A stretch of DNA of 64,000 bases from Steromphala cineraria (GCA_916613615.1 OU744732.1:29832673-29896672); one strand, 5' to 3'. Positions 34,821 through 47,114 are shown, numbered from the stretch's first letter. Numbers and translations are program-made. Notes: generated by a model not told the origin, from the letters alone.

Positions 34821-37800
34821 GGTAGACCTACATTTCAAGCTCAAAGGCAGACTTACATTTCAAGCTCAAAGGTAGACCTACATTTCAAGCTCGAAGGTAG
34901 ACTTACATTTCAAGCTCAAAGGTAGACCTACATTTCAAGCTCAAAGGCAGACTTACAGTTCAAGCTCAAAGGCAGACTTACATTTCAAGCTCAAAGGCAG
35001 ACTTACATTTCAAGCTCAAAGGTAGACCTACATTTCAAGCTCGAAGGTAGACCTACATTTCAAGCTTGAAGGTAGACCTACATTTCAAGCTCAAAGGCAG
35101 ACTTACATTTCAAGCTCAAAGGTAGACCTACATTTCAAGCTCGAAGGTAGACTTACATTTCAAGCTCAAAGGTAGACCTACATTTCAAGCTCAAAGGCAG
35201 ACTTACAGTTCAAGCTCAAAGGCAGACTTACATTTCAAGCTCAAAGGCAGACTTACATTTCAAGCTCAAAGGTAGACCTACATTTCAAGCTCAAAGGCAG
35301 ACCTACATTTCAAGCTCAAAGGCAGACTTACATTTCAAGCTCAAAGGCAGACTTACATTTCAAGCTCAAAGGTAGACTTACATTTCAAGCTCAAAGGTAG
35401 ACTTACATTTCAAGCTCGAAGGTAGACCTACATTTCAAGCTCGAAGGTAGACCTACATTTCAAGCTTGAAGGTAGACCTACATTTCAAGCTTGAAGGTAG
35501 ACCTACATTTCAAGCTCAAAGGCAGACTTACATTTCAAGCTCGAAGGTAGACTTACATTTCAAGCTCAAAGGTAGACCTACATTTCAAGCTCAAAGGTAG
35601 ACTTACATTTCAAGCTCAAAGGCAGACTTACATTTCAAGCTCAAAGGCAGACTTACATTTCAAGCTCAAAGGCAGACTTACATTTCAAGCTCAAAGGTAG
35701 ACCTACATTTCAAGCTCAAAGGTAGACCTACATTTCAAGCTCAAAGGTAGACCTACATTTCAAGCTCAAAGGTAGACCTACATTTCAAGCTCAAAGGTAG
35801 ACCTACATTTCAAGCTCAAAGGTAGACCTACATTTCAAGCTCGAAGGTAGACTTACATTTCAAGCTCAAAGGTAGACCTACATTTCAAGCTCAAAGGCAG
35901 ACTTACAGTTCAAGCTCAAAGGCAGACTTACATTTCAAGCTCAAAGGTAGACCTACATTTCAAGCTCAAAGGTAGACTTACATTTCAAGCTCAAAGGTAG
36001 ACCTACATTTCAAGCTCAAAGGTAGACCTACATTTCAAGCTCAAAGGTAGACCTACATTTCAAGCTCAAAGGTAGACCTACATTTCAAGCTCAAAGGTAG
36101 ACCTACATTTCAAGCTCAAAGGTAGACCTACATTTCAAGCTCAAAGCTCAAAGGCAGACTTACATTTCAAGCTCAAAGGTAGACCTACATTTCAAGCTCA
36201 AAGGTAGACTTACATTTCAAGCTCAAAGGTAGACCTACATTTCAAGCTCAAAGGTAGACCTACATTTCAAGCTCAAAGGTAGACCTACATTTCAAGCTCA
36301 AAGGTAGACCTACATTTCAAGCTCGAAGGTAGACTTACATTTCAAGCTCAAAGGTAGACCTACATTTCAAGCTCAAAGGCAGACTTACAGTTCAAGCTCG
36401 AAGGTAGACCTACATTTCAAGCTCAAAGGTAGACCTACATTTCAAGCTTGAAGGTAGACCTACATTTCAAGCTCAAAGGCAGACTTACATTTCAAGCTCA
36501 AAGGTAGACCTACATTTCAAGCTCGAAGGTAGACTTACATTTCAAGCTCAAAGGTAGACCTACATTTCAAGCTCGAAGGTATACTTACATTTCAAGCTCA
36601 AAGGGAGACCTACATTTCAAGCTCAAAGGTAGACTTACATTTCAAGCTCAAAGGTAGACCTACATTTCAAGCTCAAAGGTAGACTTACATTTCAAGCTCA
36701 AAGGTAGACCTACATTTCAAGCTCAAAGGTAGACTTACATTTCAAGCTCGAAGGCAGACTTACATTTCAAGCTCAAAGGTAGACTTACATTTCAAGCTCG
36801 AAGGTAGACCTACATTTCAAGCTCAAAGGTAGACCTACATTTCAAGCTCGAAGGTAAACCTACATTTCAAGCTCAAAGGTAGACCTACATTTCAAGCTCA
36901 AAGGTAGACCTACATTTCAAGCTCAAAGGTAGACTTACATTTCAAGCTCGAAGGCAGACTTACATTTCAAGCTCGAAGGCAGACTTACATTTCAAGCTCA
37001 AAGGTAGACCTACATTTCAAGCTCGAAGGTAGACCTACATTTCAAGCTCAAAGGTAGACCTACATTTCAAGCTCGAAGGTAGACCTACATTTCAAGCTTG
37101 AAGGTAGACCTACATTTCAAGCTCAAAGGCAGACTTACATTTCAAGCTCAAAGGTAGACCTACATTTCAAGCTCGAAGGTAGACTTACATTTCAAGCTCA
37201 AAGGTAGACCTACATTTCAAGCTCAAAGGCAGACTTACAGTTCAAGCTCAAAGGCAGACTTACATTTCAAGCTCAAAGGCAGACTTACATTTCAAGCTCA
37301 AAGGTAGACCTACATTTCAAGCTCGAAGGTAGACCTACATTTCAAGCTTGAAGGTAGACCTACATTTCAAGCTCAAAGGCAGACTTACATTTCAAGCTCA
37401 AAGGTAGACCTACATTTCAAGCTCGAAGGTAGACTTACATTTCAAGCTCAAAGGTAGACCTACATTTCAAGCTCAAAGGCAGACTTACAGTTCAAGCTCA
37501 AAGGCAGACTTACATTTCAAGCTCAAAGGCAGACTTACATTTCAAGCTCAAAGGTAGACCTACATTTCAAGCTCAAAGGCAGACCTACATTTCAAGCTCA
37601 AAGGCAGACTTACATTTCAAGCTCAAAGGCAGACTTACATTTCAAGCTCAAAACTAGACTTACATTTCAAGCTCAAAGGTAGACTTACATTTCAAGCTCG
37701 AAGGTAGACCTACATTTCAAGCTCGAAGGTAGACCTACATTTCAAGCTTGAAGGTAGACCTACATTTCAAGCTTGAAGGTAGACCTACATTTCAAGCTCA

Positions 37801-38760
37801 AAGGCAGACTTACATTTCAAGCTCGAAGGTAGACTTACATTTCAAGCTCAAAGGTAGACCTACATTTCAAGCTCAAAGGTAGACTTACATTTCAAGCTCA
37901 AAGGCAGACTTACATTTCAAGCTCAAAGGCAGACTTACATTTCAAGCTCAAAGGCAGACTTACATTTCAAGCTCAAAGGTAGACCTACATTTCAAGCTCA
38001 AAGGTAGACCTACATTTCAAGCTCAAAGGTAGACCTACATTTCAAGCTCAAAGGTAGACCTACATTTCAAGCTCAAAGGTAGACCTACATTTCAAGCTCA
38101 AAGGTAGACCTACATTTCAAGCTCGAAGGTAGACTTACATTTCAAGCTCAAAGGTAGACCTACATTTCAAGCTCAAAGGCAGACTTACAGTTCAAGCTCA
38201 AAGGCAGACTTACATTTCAAGCTCAAAGGTAGACCTACATTTCAAGCTCAAAGGTAGACTTACATTTCAAGCTCAAAGGTAGACCTACATTTCAAGCTCA
38301 AAGGTAGACCTACATTTCAAGCTCAAAGGTAGACCTACATTTCAAGCTCAAAGGTAGACCTACATTTCAAGCTCAAAGGTAGACCTACATTTCAAGCTCA
38401 AAGGTAGACCTACATTTCAAGCTCAAAGCTCAAAGGCAGACTTACATTTCAAGCTCAAAGGTAGACCTACATTTCAAGCTCAAAGGTAGACTTACATTTC
38501 AAGCTCAAAGGTAGACCTACATTTCAAGCTCAAAGGTAGACCTACATTTCAAGCTCAAAGGTAGACCTACATTTCAAGCTCAAAGGTAGACCTACATTTC
38601 AAGCTCGAAGGTAGACTTACATTTCAAGCTCAAAGGTAGACCTACATTTCAAGCTCAAAGGCAGACTTACAGTTCAAGCTCGAAGGTAGACCTACATTTC
38701 AAGCTCAAAGGTAGACCTACATTTCAAGCTTGAAGGTAGACCTACATTTCAAGCTCAAAG
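34296..38760. repeat. Higher-order duplication inside the satellite, 2282-bp offset
   Basis: Rare variants recur exactly 2282 bp apart: GGTATAC at 34296 and 36578, GGGAGACC at 34321 and 36603, GGTAAACC at 34571 and 36853, CAAGCTTGAA at 34811/37093 and 35061/37343, and the CTCAAAGCTCAAAGG slip near 36141 and 38423. 2282 equals 91 units plus the 7-bp slip. About 2.28 kb has been duplicated in tandem. Confidence 0.92.
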
Positions 38761-40184
38761 GCAGACTTACATTTCAAGCTCAAAGGTAGACCCACATTTC
38801 AAGCTCGAAGGTAGACTTACATTTCAAGCTCAAAGGTAGACCTACATTTCAAGCTCAAAGGCAGACTTACAGTTCAAGCTCAAAGGCAGACTTACATTTC
38901 AAGCTCAAAGGCAGACTTACATTTCAAGCTCAAAGGTAGACCTACATTTCAAGCTCAAAGGTAGACTTACATTTCAAGCTCAAAGGTAGACCTACATTTC
39001 AAGCTCGAAGGTAGACTTACATTTCAAGCTCAAAGGTAGACCTACATTTCAAGCTCAAAGGCAGACGTACAGTTCAAGCTCAAAGGCAGACTTACATTTC
39101 AAGCTCAAAGGCAGACTTACATTTCAAGCTCAAAGGCAGACTTACATTTCAAGCTCAAAGGCAGACTTACATTTCAAGCTCAAAGGTAGACCTACATTTC
39201 AAGCTCGAAGGTAGACCTACATTTCAAGCTCAAAGGTAGACCTACATTTCAACCTAAAAGGTAGACCTACATTTCAAGCTCAAAGGTAGACCTACATTTC
39301 AACCTCAAAGGTAGACCTACATTTCAAGCTCAAAGGTAGACCTACATTTCAAGCTCAAAGGTAGACCTACATTTCAAGCTCAAAGGTAGACCTACATTTC
39401 AAGCTCAAAGGTAGACCTACATTTCAACCTCAAAGGTAGACCTACATTTCAAGCTCAAAGGTAGACCTACATTTCAACCTCAAAGGTAGACCTACATTTC
39501 AAGCTCAAAGGTAGACTTACATTTCAACCTCAAAGGTAGACCTACATTTCAAGCTCAAAGGTAGACCTACATTTCAACCTCAAAGGTAGACCTACATTTC
39601 AAGCTCAAAGGTAGACCTACATTTCAAGCTCAAAGGTAGACCTACATTTCAAGCTCAAAGGTAGACTTACATTTCAACCTCAAAGGTAGACCTACATTTC
39701 AAGCTCAAAGGTAGACCTACATTTCAAGCTCAAAGGTAGACCTACATTTCAAGCTCAAAGGTAGACCTACATTTCAAGCTCAAAGGTAGACCTACATTTC
39801 AAGCTCAAAGGTAGACCTACATTTCAAGCTCAAAGGTAGACCTACATTTCAAGCTCAAAGGTAGACCTACATTTCAAGCTCGAAGGTAGACTTACATTTC
39901 AAGCTCGAAGGTAGACATACATTTCAAGCTCGAAGGTAGACCTACATTTCAAGCTCGAAGGTAGACTTACATTTCAAGCTCGAAGGTAGACTTACATTTC
40001 AAGCTCAAAGGGAGACCTACATTTCAAGCTCGAAGGTAGACTTACATTTCAAGCTCGAAGGTAGACATACATCTCAAGCTCGAAGGTAGACCTACATTTC
40101 AAGCTCGAAGGTAGACATACATTTCAAGCTCGAAGGTAGACCTACATTTCAAGCTCAAAGGTAGACCTACATTTCAAGCTCAAA

Positions 40185-41838
40185 CAAAATCAGCTGGAGA
40201 CAATTTGATTTTTTGCTGGAAGTGAATGTGCAGTTCCCAAGGAGAAAGAGTTCACAATTAAAATCGTAACATTAGAATTGAGATAAACCTAGTGTGCTTC
40301 GTGTTCGTTTCAATTTAAAATGTACTGTTATCAGTCGAGTATAGCTTGTCTTTGATTTCAACCTCACCAGGTCTATATCCTAATAAAGCCAACAGCAACT
40401 GTTAATCTAAGCCTTATTGTATAATGCAAGGTGACACTTCTACCGCACTGTGATGTTGACTGCTATCAGTGTAACCTTGAATATGATATAGAACAGCCTG
40501 GAATAGACAAATAGGTCTGATATCACTCGTTTACTAACTATTAGCTGCTGCCAATCATTTACTATGTTTACACAGATAATATTTGTCTATGTAATAATGA
40601 TTTTGGATCAGACGAAAGATGTTATTGTATATGTCGTTTAAACATAAAAGTAATAAGAAGGATAAGCCCATCAAAGTGTTCATTAGGCTATGAGTTTGGG
40701 AGTTTGATCACGATTGAGGAACAATCGATGACATCGGTGAGTATAACCACTAGTTCCTTGATGTACCAATTTCGTCTTCAACTTTTAATAAAGCATCATT
40801 TGTTGACCAGGTGAATAATTCGGAGACACAGCAACACACACTTCTGATTATTTACTTCATCAAATTGTATCACAACTGAGTGTACAGCATTACCATTCAG
40901 AAGTTTTCAATCATAGCTATTTGTATAGTTATATAGTTATTCTTGTCAACCTGCTTCATTAACTCAAATCAACCCTCTTCCTGATCTTTTACCTAATGTA
41001 CAAACTAACGACAACTTTAAAAGGTTACTTTACATTTAATCTACATTCGGTAGACGTTAGACAAAAAGTTCTTTCTCATTATGCTTGGTTACATGCTTAA
41101 ATAGCACTTATCACTTATCTTATCCTTTGAAAACCTTTCCATACTTTTTCATTTTCCGAACTATTTCAACTATGTCGGGTGTAATTCCTAAAGGCGTGAT
41201 TCAAAAATATTATAACAAGTTAATGAATAGTCTAATTAAATGCATATGGAGGCTGGGTAAAAGAAATGTCACATACATCCTTGTATTTGTGATATGTAGA
41301 TGGTTATTGGTGTCATTGAATACTATGACTTGATATAATTATTTCAATGTTTATAAATGTTCCTCCTTTATAGTAATCGATTTCTACACACATTATGTCA
41401 ATGGCGCCTCTAAGCTTTCTGGAATTGTATGAATAATTATTTGACAATTATTCAATAATGTGACATGGAGAACCCTCATTTGGTAAGGATTGCCGAAATT
41501 AATTTTATTTTATATAATTCTTTTTTATATTATAAATATTCCTACCATAATTCTTTTTATACATTATCGACAGAAACTCTTTCTAACAATCCAAAAAGAC
41601 GGATAATGTCTTGTATAACATGTCGTCTTCTTTATCAAATTCTTAAACTCTATTTAACCACCACGTCGAGAACGATCGTATTACTATTGATAATGTGCTT
41701 TCTTCATGAACCTACATGAAATTTCAACATTTGCAAGATCATACAACTGTCCTACGGCTGTTTAAATTATCCTACGTAGTTATTTTGTTAACTTAGATCA
41801 GGAACAACAATTCAATAAGGTATGAAACTTTGAGTACT
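40185..41838. other. No gene recognised
   Basis: AT-rich right flank of the satellite. The 41085-41333 and 41465-41719 frames have AT-driven composition and no recognisable family. Confidence 0.45.
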
Positions 41839-41839
41839 T

Positions 41840-41945
41840 CATTCAGTGTCACAGTTTCATTTAACTTTCACAGGGACATTTCTTTACATAACGTTATTTC
41901 AAAGATTGATACAGTAACCTTGACGTGGTTATAGAGAATTCAATG
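41840..41945 (+). repeat. Module B, copy 1 (weak)
   Basis: Shares TACTTCA..TGTCACAGTTTCATTT, ACATAACGTTATT and AACCTTGACG with the other B copies. It is the most diverged member. Confidence 0.45.
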
Positions 41946-42054
41946 GCATTATCTTCTTAACAGTTTAAATAATTTCTTATATAGGTATAGTCATATTCAT
42001 CAAAACGAATCTGACAACTGCCGACAAATTAAGTCACTGTAGTCACACATTGTT

Positions 42055-42250
42055 GTTTGTTATCTAGATGACGTTTTCCTTGCTATTTGGGCTTTACGTA
42101 AACCCGAATTATACATTAAGGCCGTTTAGTGTGAAGATTTTGGTCAAGAAATCTTGGTAGATAAGCAAAATAAAACAAGAGCTAGCTCTTTGCCCACACG
42201 CTCTAGCTACGTGGGTGGAGCCAGTCACGCTCAACTGAGTTTTCACAGTG
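42055..42250 (+). repeat. Module D, copy 1
   Basis: CTATTTGGGCTTTACGTAAACC followed by AATTATACA, then CGTGGGTGGAGCCAGTCACG and GAGTTTTCA. The partner is at 48885-49055. The second half has enough GC to stand out from its surroundings. Confidence 0.7.
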
Positions 42251-42406
42251 TTCGCTTATGAGATTCGGCAGTACTCTAAAAACGGGTTATAAAGTGTCAA
42301 ATAAAAGTTTAATTAAGATGTAAATGGTCTCGATTGCATTCCAATAGATAATTTTTATGGAGATAATCATCTGTTATTCTAAAAAGGAATGCATTACATA
42401 ACTTCT

Positions 42407-42763
42407 TTAAAGAGGCAGTAGCATTTTTCAGGGGGAATATAAGGTGAAGTCAGGAAATTGAAACGAAATAAATATATAAATAATAAATACATATTTCAAC
42501 AAAATAAGGCAGTAATAACGCACATATGTAATGTAAAGCTCAGACAAACGATTCCATTTACTTACACAAAATGAATTAAAAGTGTTCAAGCAATGGTCGC
42601 AATGAACTTTATGTGGAACTTTATAATTTGTACTCCGACTACAGATGATTGGTTTGTGTAATTAGATATTTGACAGTAAATTGACACTATCAAAATAATA
42701 CACTGAACATCAGTGGAAAATTGAATATGTAACATTTCGAAAAACGTGCTACTTCCCCTCTAA
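42407..42763 (+). mobile_element. TTAA-type MITE family i, copy 8
   Basis: A diverged copy, TTAA (42407-42410) and CTAA (42760-42763), with termini AGAGGCAGTAGCA and ACGTGCTACTTCCCCT. The GGCCGCC block is degraded to ATGGTCGCAATG. It separates module B copy 1 from module C copy 1. Confidence 0.85.
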
Positions 42764-42847
42764 TGGGTTGCCAGCTGTCTGATTGTCAAAGTTATTCTAA
42801 ACATAACTAAACTACATCAGTCACCAAAAGACTTGAACACCCACAAT

Positions 42848-42975
42848 GGAAATGTTGAATAACAAAATCAATTGAATCATGTTTCAGAAATAGCTTTGGA
42901 ATCTATTCTATTTAGATTACGGATTTCATAACTGTCATATTTGTACACATTTGTCAATGAGCAGATTTTGTTACA
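42848..42975 (+). repeat. Module C, copy 1
   Basis: ATGTTGAATAACAAAATCAA, TTTCAGAAATAGCTTTGGAA, TCTATTCTATTTAGAT and GGATTTCATAACTG in the order seen in all C copies. Confidence 0.7.
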
Positions 42976-43039
42976 TAAAGGTTTGAATAATAAATTCCTT
43001 GACCTTGTTGGTGTAAGTAGCAAAACAATACTTTAATTT

Positions 43040-43380
43040 ATTTTGTTCACTTACAAACCTTTCCTGATTTATACAGGAAAACTATGAAATCGATAATCGA
43101 ATACTTCAGGTGAAGCAGGTATGGATAATGCGTATTTACTACATCTGAAAGTTAAGGAATCTGTCCTTGAATCGGTACATGACAATGATGTGTATCAATA
43201 TTGGGAAAGAAAGTAAAAAGCGTGCAAGGCTCAGTCAACCGCAAGCAGTATTTTATTTCAGCAACAATGTGCTCGACTCGCTGAATGAGTTTGTTTCGCA
43301 AAATGTGCCTCTGTTCATCCAGCAGGAAATGGATACCTTCTTGGTGACCTTCTAGCAACAAATATGGCAGCATTGGTTTG
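43040..43380. other. Protein-like patch, unassigned
   Basis: A GC-richer stretch with overlapping 62-codon (+, 43167-43355) and 73-codon (-, 43152-43373) frames. The plus frame holds SKKRARLSQPQAVFYFSNNV and ends at TAG 43353-43355. A weak acceptor-like TTTATACAG precedes it near 43077. It may be a lone exon or gene relic; I recognise no family. Confidence 0.25.
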
Positions 43381-43898
43381 ACCAGGGTAATAATGTTAGT
43401 AGCAGCTTCTGCATTAATTAGTGGATAGAAATGTGCGCCTTATAATATATATTAACTAACAAAAGTAAAAAAATTATTTTGCTAAACCCTAAAAATGGAA
43501 ATAGTCCAAAGGTTGAATTTGAAATCTATGTATGAAGGAGGAAGTCATTAGCTAAAAGATTTGATGTCTAGCATACATTTGTAGATATATGTTGCACGAA
43601 ATGTATTCATTTATTCCTTGAATTAAAAAATCATGTACAAAAAGGAGAATTCTGTTGTAATGTTAGAAATGGCAACAGAGAGGGCAAGCCAGATATTAAG
43701 GTACCAGTGTGAAATGATGTATAACATTGGCAATTGGCATTGCATTGTTACTTTTGCATTACCCTTTACTTATTTTTAAAAGTAGAAATTTGATAGTTTG
43801 AATACCCATCTCTGTAAAGTAAAACATTATACATTATAATTCACTTGGCATAAGTTAAGAAACCAAAGATTCATCACTTAACTCTCATTACATCTTAA

Positions 43899-44140
43899 AT
43901 GACGTATTTTGTAGATAACCAAAACCATTCTGGATTTGTCTTAATTCAATAACAAAATCAAATTACCTCATAGTGACAGTTTCGGAAAATGTCAAACAGC
44001 AACCACAAATGTCAAGTCTTGAAACATCACACATTTTCTGACCCCTGGAATGTAAGGGAAGTCAGGGATTCAATTCCAGATATACTTAGTAAATTATGCA
44101 TTAGCTATTGTGACAATGTGCTGTTCATTCTCAACTCTTA
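43899..44140 (+). repeat. Module A, copy 1
   Basis: ATGACGTATTTTGTAGATAA, ATTCAATAACAAAATCAAAT, AGTGACAGTTTCGGAAAATG, TCAAACAGCAACCACAAATG, TCAAGTC, CACACATTTTCTGACC, AAATTATGCATTAGCT and CATTCTCAACTCT, matching the other A copies in order. Confidence 0.78.
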
Positions 44141-44629
44141 ATCCGCAGTGAAGACGTCACTCTATTGTCTTAAAAGAGGATTTGTCATTGACTCTTGCAG
44201 TCATGCAGGTATAAGGATATGTGATAACTGACATTTATCTATTTACGTCTTGAAATAGCCAAGCATATACGTTTAAAGTACAGTACTTGAACCTTGTAGC
44301 ATTATAAATGGCAGGTTCAAGTTATGACGTGTTCTCATCAATTTGTTTTACAATCAATTGTTCCCTATCATTTTATACTATTCACTATACATGTACTACG
44401 TATACAATTCGTATGAAATACTCATTCTAAAGCGCAACCTTAGTGTTATTACGGCATTGAGGCTCTTTTACACCAATATTATTGCATCTTCGGATTCCCA
44501 AAAGAAAGTTTTCACCATTGTCTTATCCTTAATAATTTTCTACTTGAACTTGAAGTTTTCATGTTTGGCTAATTAATACACACGTCTGTGAGTGTTGAAG
44601 CTAATTAATTTTGAAGAAGATTCAAATAT

Positions 44630-44812
44630 TTGTTTACCTTAGATCTGAAACAATAAATCAATAGATAATATACTTGCGATACTTCAACAACAAATGCCAA
44701 GTTTCCGTGTCATTTTCACAGGGTCGATTCAATTTACGTAACGAAATTCTAAAAGTCTCGGATGCATTGACCTTGACTTAACATATATAGAACTCACTGA
44801 ATGTCATATTCT
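44630..44812 (+). repeat. Module B, copy 2
   Basis: TTTACCTTAGATCTGAAACA, ATAAATCAATAGATAATA, TACTTG, TTTCCGTGTCATTTTCACAG and GATGCATTGACCTTGAC. The last block contains TGACCTTGA, an extended nuclear-receptor half site, in every B copy except the weak copy 1. Confidence 0.7.
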
Positions 44813-44909
44813 AACCCTTATTTAATATATTTGCTATATCAATCAACACAAGACTTGTATAACCGTCTCTTCGTTGAGTTTGACACTGTCTGATCCTTTA
44901 TAACATGTT

Positions 44910-45045
44910 GATCTTGGCAATGTTGAATAACAAATCAATGAATTCATATCACAGGAATAGCTGTAGAATCCATTCTTGATATCTGAGACCTGGATTTCAT
45001 AACTGCAGTGTAGACATGTCCTGTGTAAATTGAATAGATTATTTT
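44910..45045 (+). repeat. Module C, copy 2
   Basis: TTGGCAATGTTGAATAACAA, ATCAATGAATTCATATCACA, GGAATAGCTGTAGAATCC, ATATCTGAGACCTGGATTTC and ATAACTGCAGTGTAGAC. Confidence 0.78.
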
Positions 45046-45479
45046 GACATTTGTCTAATACAAAGAGGGACCAGTACAAGGTCATATAACAGATTCTAAA
45101 GGTATAATCTTACAATAACTGTTTGAACACTTCATGTTATGTCCATTCTCTGAATGTCCTATTCCACCCATATCATGATACAGAATATTTTCCATCAATG
45201 AAAGATATAATGAGAGTTTAAATCTGTTGCAGATTGCATAACTCTTTCTTATGTTATTTGCTGATATAATGAGTAACAAATAAATGATTATTTTTTCTGA
45301 ATAGTTATAAAATATAATGTTGCTATTTGCAATTTAACTCATTTTCAAGCAAACATTACTAGTCATTCATGAGTTCGATCAAATTGTATTATAATGGAAG
45401 GCAGTTTGGAATTCAGTTTATTTCCCACCCACGTCAATCAAGTGATACCGCCTAAAATGTACTGAAACAAAGATTCCTT

Positions 45480-46165
45480 CGACTCAAAAGCCATTGCAAC
45501 AGGGCGATCACATTGTGACGTCACACTTGAATTGTGGTATTTCAATTTAAAGATCCATTAGCGGAGTTCAATATTTTCAAAAGTAATTTTACTGTTTTCC
45601 TTGTATTTTTTGAAAAATTTAGTGACCAACCTAGGGAAAATCGGACCAAAATTCATTAAATAGGATATAGTTTACCAAAATTACCGAAACGGCAATCAAC
45701 ATAAGGGTGAATCAAGTGTGGCCATCTCACAACTTCCGGTTTCTAAATATACGCTTGAAAACCACCGTCTTTGTCGCAAACAACTAGATTTTATTTATAT
45801 TTTTTTCTGAATCAGGTATTCGTTGCTGAAAAAATTGATACCCATTGGACGCAATTACGGTAGTTTAGACACGTTGTAAATCCTACACGCATAATGATTA
45901 CGCCACCGAAAGCTATTCCCTTTTTACAGGATGTACTGTGCTCTTGGCGTCGAAATAAGTATGTTATTGTTGATTAAAAAATGTAAATGTGATATCAAAA
46001 TTTCGACAAAAGATTTTTCTACCGAGTGATGTATTTATAATCTCAATAGCGTAATTTCATCCCGAACCGCATGCAAGTATGATAATGCAGCTTAATATTG
46101 ACTTATAAAAATGACACTGCGGGACCATGCACGGGCGAGTAATAAAAATAATATTCTCTCATAAT
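45480..46165. other. Insertion-like block between modules, unclassified
   Basis: About 0.7 kb with slightly higher GC (TGTGACGTCACAC near 45515, GGACCATGCACGGGCGAG near 46120) interrupts the module order and ends just before module A copy 2. Repeated ends could not be found. Confidence 0.3.
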
Positions 46166-46169
46166 GTCT

Positions 46170-46260
46170 TTTGTAGAGAATATTAAACAGGGACCACGAC
46201 ATATCAGGCCATGAAACATTACACATTTACTGACCTTGTCCTTGAAGAACTGATGATTTA
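46170..46260 (+). repeat. Module A, copy 2 (partial)
   Basis: AGAGAATATTAAACAGGGAC, CACGACATATCAGG, CATTACACATTTACTGACC. The 5' part is missing or replaced. Confidence 0.65.
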
Positions 46261-46329
46261 TCTCAGCATACTTTGATTTGGCACCACAAGAGTGTTTTCT
46301 GCATGAACCTATCCTTAGTCAGTCTGATA

Positions 46330-46530
46330 GTTTTGATCAAATTCCAGTATTTGTTTACCTGAGATTAGGACAGCTCATCAATAATAAAAGTATTTCTTGC
46401 GTTGCTTCGTTTATACAATGTCAAATCTTTGTGTCGTTTAAAGACAGACATTTTCTTATACATAACAAAACTAGATACTGTTTATAAAAGATTCGGATGC
46501 GTTGACCTTGACAGGGTTAAATAACAGAAG
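46330..46530 (+). repeat. Module B, copy 3
   Basis: TTTGTTTACCTGAGATTAGG, AATAATAAAAGTATTTCTTG, CATAACAAAACTAGATACTG and GGATGCGTTGACCTTGACAG, the same order as copies 2 and 4. Confidence 0.72.
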
Positions 46531-46661
46531 AGAAGGACCTTGTCTTTACGTTCTATGTAATGTCAATTCTCAGAGTCTTATCTTTACTTGACCAAAGTCA
46601 TCAAAATACCTGTATAAATCGTGAGTAAGCACTTAACAATAGCCTTTTGCATGATTAGTTG

Positions 46662-46775
46662 TCCTTGAAAACGTTAAATAACAAATCAATGATGTTACTG
46701 AAATAGCTTTTAAATCTATTGTTTCTATTCGGGATCTAGATTTCATAACTGCAGTGTTAACAAGTACAATGTACT
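46662..46775 (+). repeat. Module C, copy 3
   Basis: TTGAAAACGTTAAATAACAA, ATCAATGATG, GAAATAGCTTTTAAATC, GGATCTAGATTTCATAACTG and CAGTGTTAACAAGTAC. The SINE inserted directly downstream. Confidence 0.75.
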
Positions 46776-46792
46776 TGATTACAGTTTCAATA

Positions 46793-47102
46793 GGGAGCGG
46801 GATAGCGTAGTATAGTTAGCGCGTTCGGCTTCGGATCAGAAGGTCCGTGGTTCGAATCCCGCCAGGGGCTCGGCAACTTTGTCTCTGTTCTACAGGCAGT
46901 CGGGTTTGGGTGCAATGCTACACTGAATTTCAGTGCAGTACTACCCATGGCTGCTAGTTCCAGCCGATGCCCGCAGGTTTCACCGCAATGTATAGCCACA
47001 ATAGTGTTGCGGGCTTTCTCCCTGCAATAATACTAGCAGCCGCGATATAAGTGAAATACTATTGAAAGCGGCGATAAACCCAACATCACCTCACCTCACC
47101 TC
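46793..47102 (+). mobile_element. tRNA-derived SINE with 12-bp target duplication
   Basis: The ~310-bp retroposon starts GGGAGCGGGATAGCGTAGT and carries RNA polymerase III promoter boxes: an A-box region near 46802-46822 (TAGCGTAGTATAGTTAGCGC) and a B box GGTTCGAATCCC at 46849-46860. The tRNA-like head is followed by a ~170-bp body and ends GCGGCGATAAACCCAACA plus a (TCACC)n tail. The host sequence ACAGTTTCAATA occurs at 46781-46792 and again at 47103-47114, a perfect 12-bp target duplication. Movement needs a partner LINE's reverse transcriptase; the tail should mirror that LINE's 3' end. The parent tRNA species is not assigned. The 70-codon reverse frame across it is an artefact. Confidence 0.93.
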
Positions 47103-47114
47103 ACAGTTTCAATA

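Larger units (their letters stand above)
33097..40184. repeat. 25-bp satellite/minisatellite array, ~283 units
   Basis: The unit is CAAGCTCAAAGGTAGACTTACATTT with recurring variants: GGTAGA or GGCAGA, CCTAC or CTTAC, CTCAAA, CTCGAA or CTTGAA. From about 39240 a CAACCTCAAA variant is frequent. The array is uninterrupted for 7.09 kb apart from two identical 7-bp slips. Since 25 is not a multiple of 3, any frame meets the TAG of GGTAGAC every third unit, so it is non-coding on this strand; the complement also has TAA, TAG and TGA. Marker variants show higher-order duplication (next entries). Confidence 0.98.

Noticed and set aside
33097..40184. CRISPR array
   Set aside because: The 25-bp units are directly contiguous with no unique spacers, and the genome is eukaryotic; it is a satellite.
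46793..46870. A functional tRNA gene
   Set aside because: The tRNA-like head has the Pol III boxes but continues into a SINE body with tail and 12-bp target duplication; a clean acceptor stem and anticodon arm could not be drawn.
46787..46999. 70-codon reverse frame with RDSNHGPSDPKP-like peptide
   Set aside because: This is the classic spurious translation of a tRNA-derived SINE head (complement of the B-box region), not a protein.
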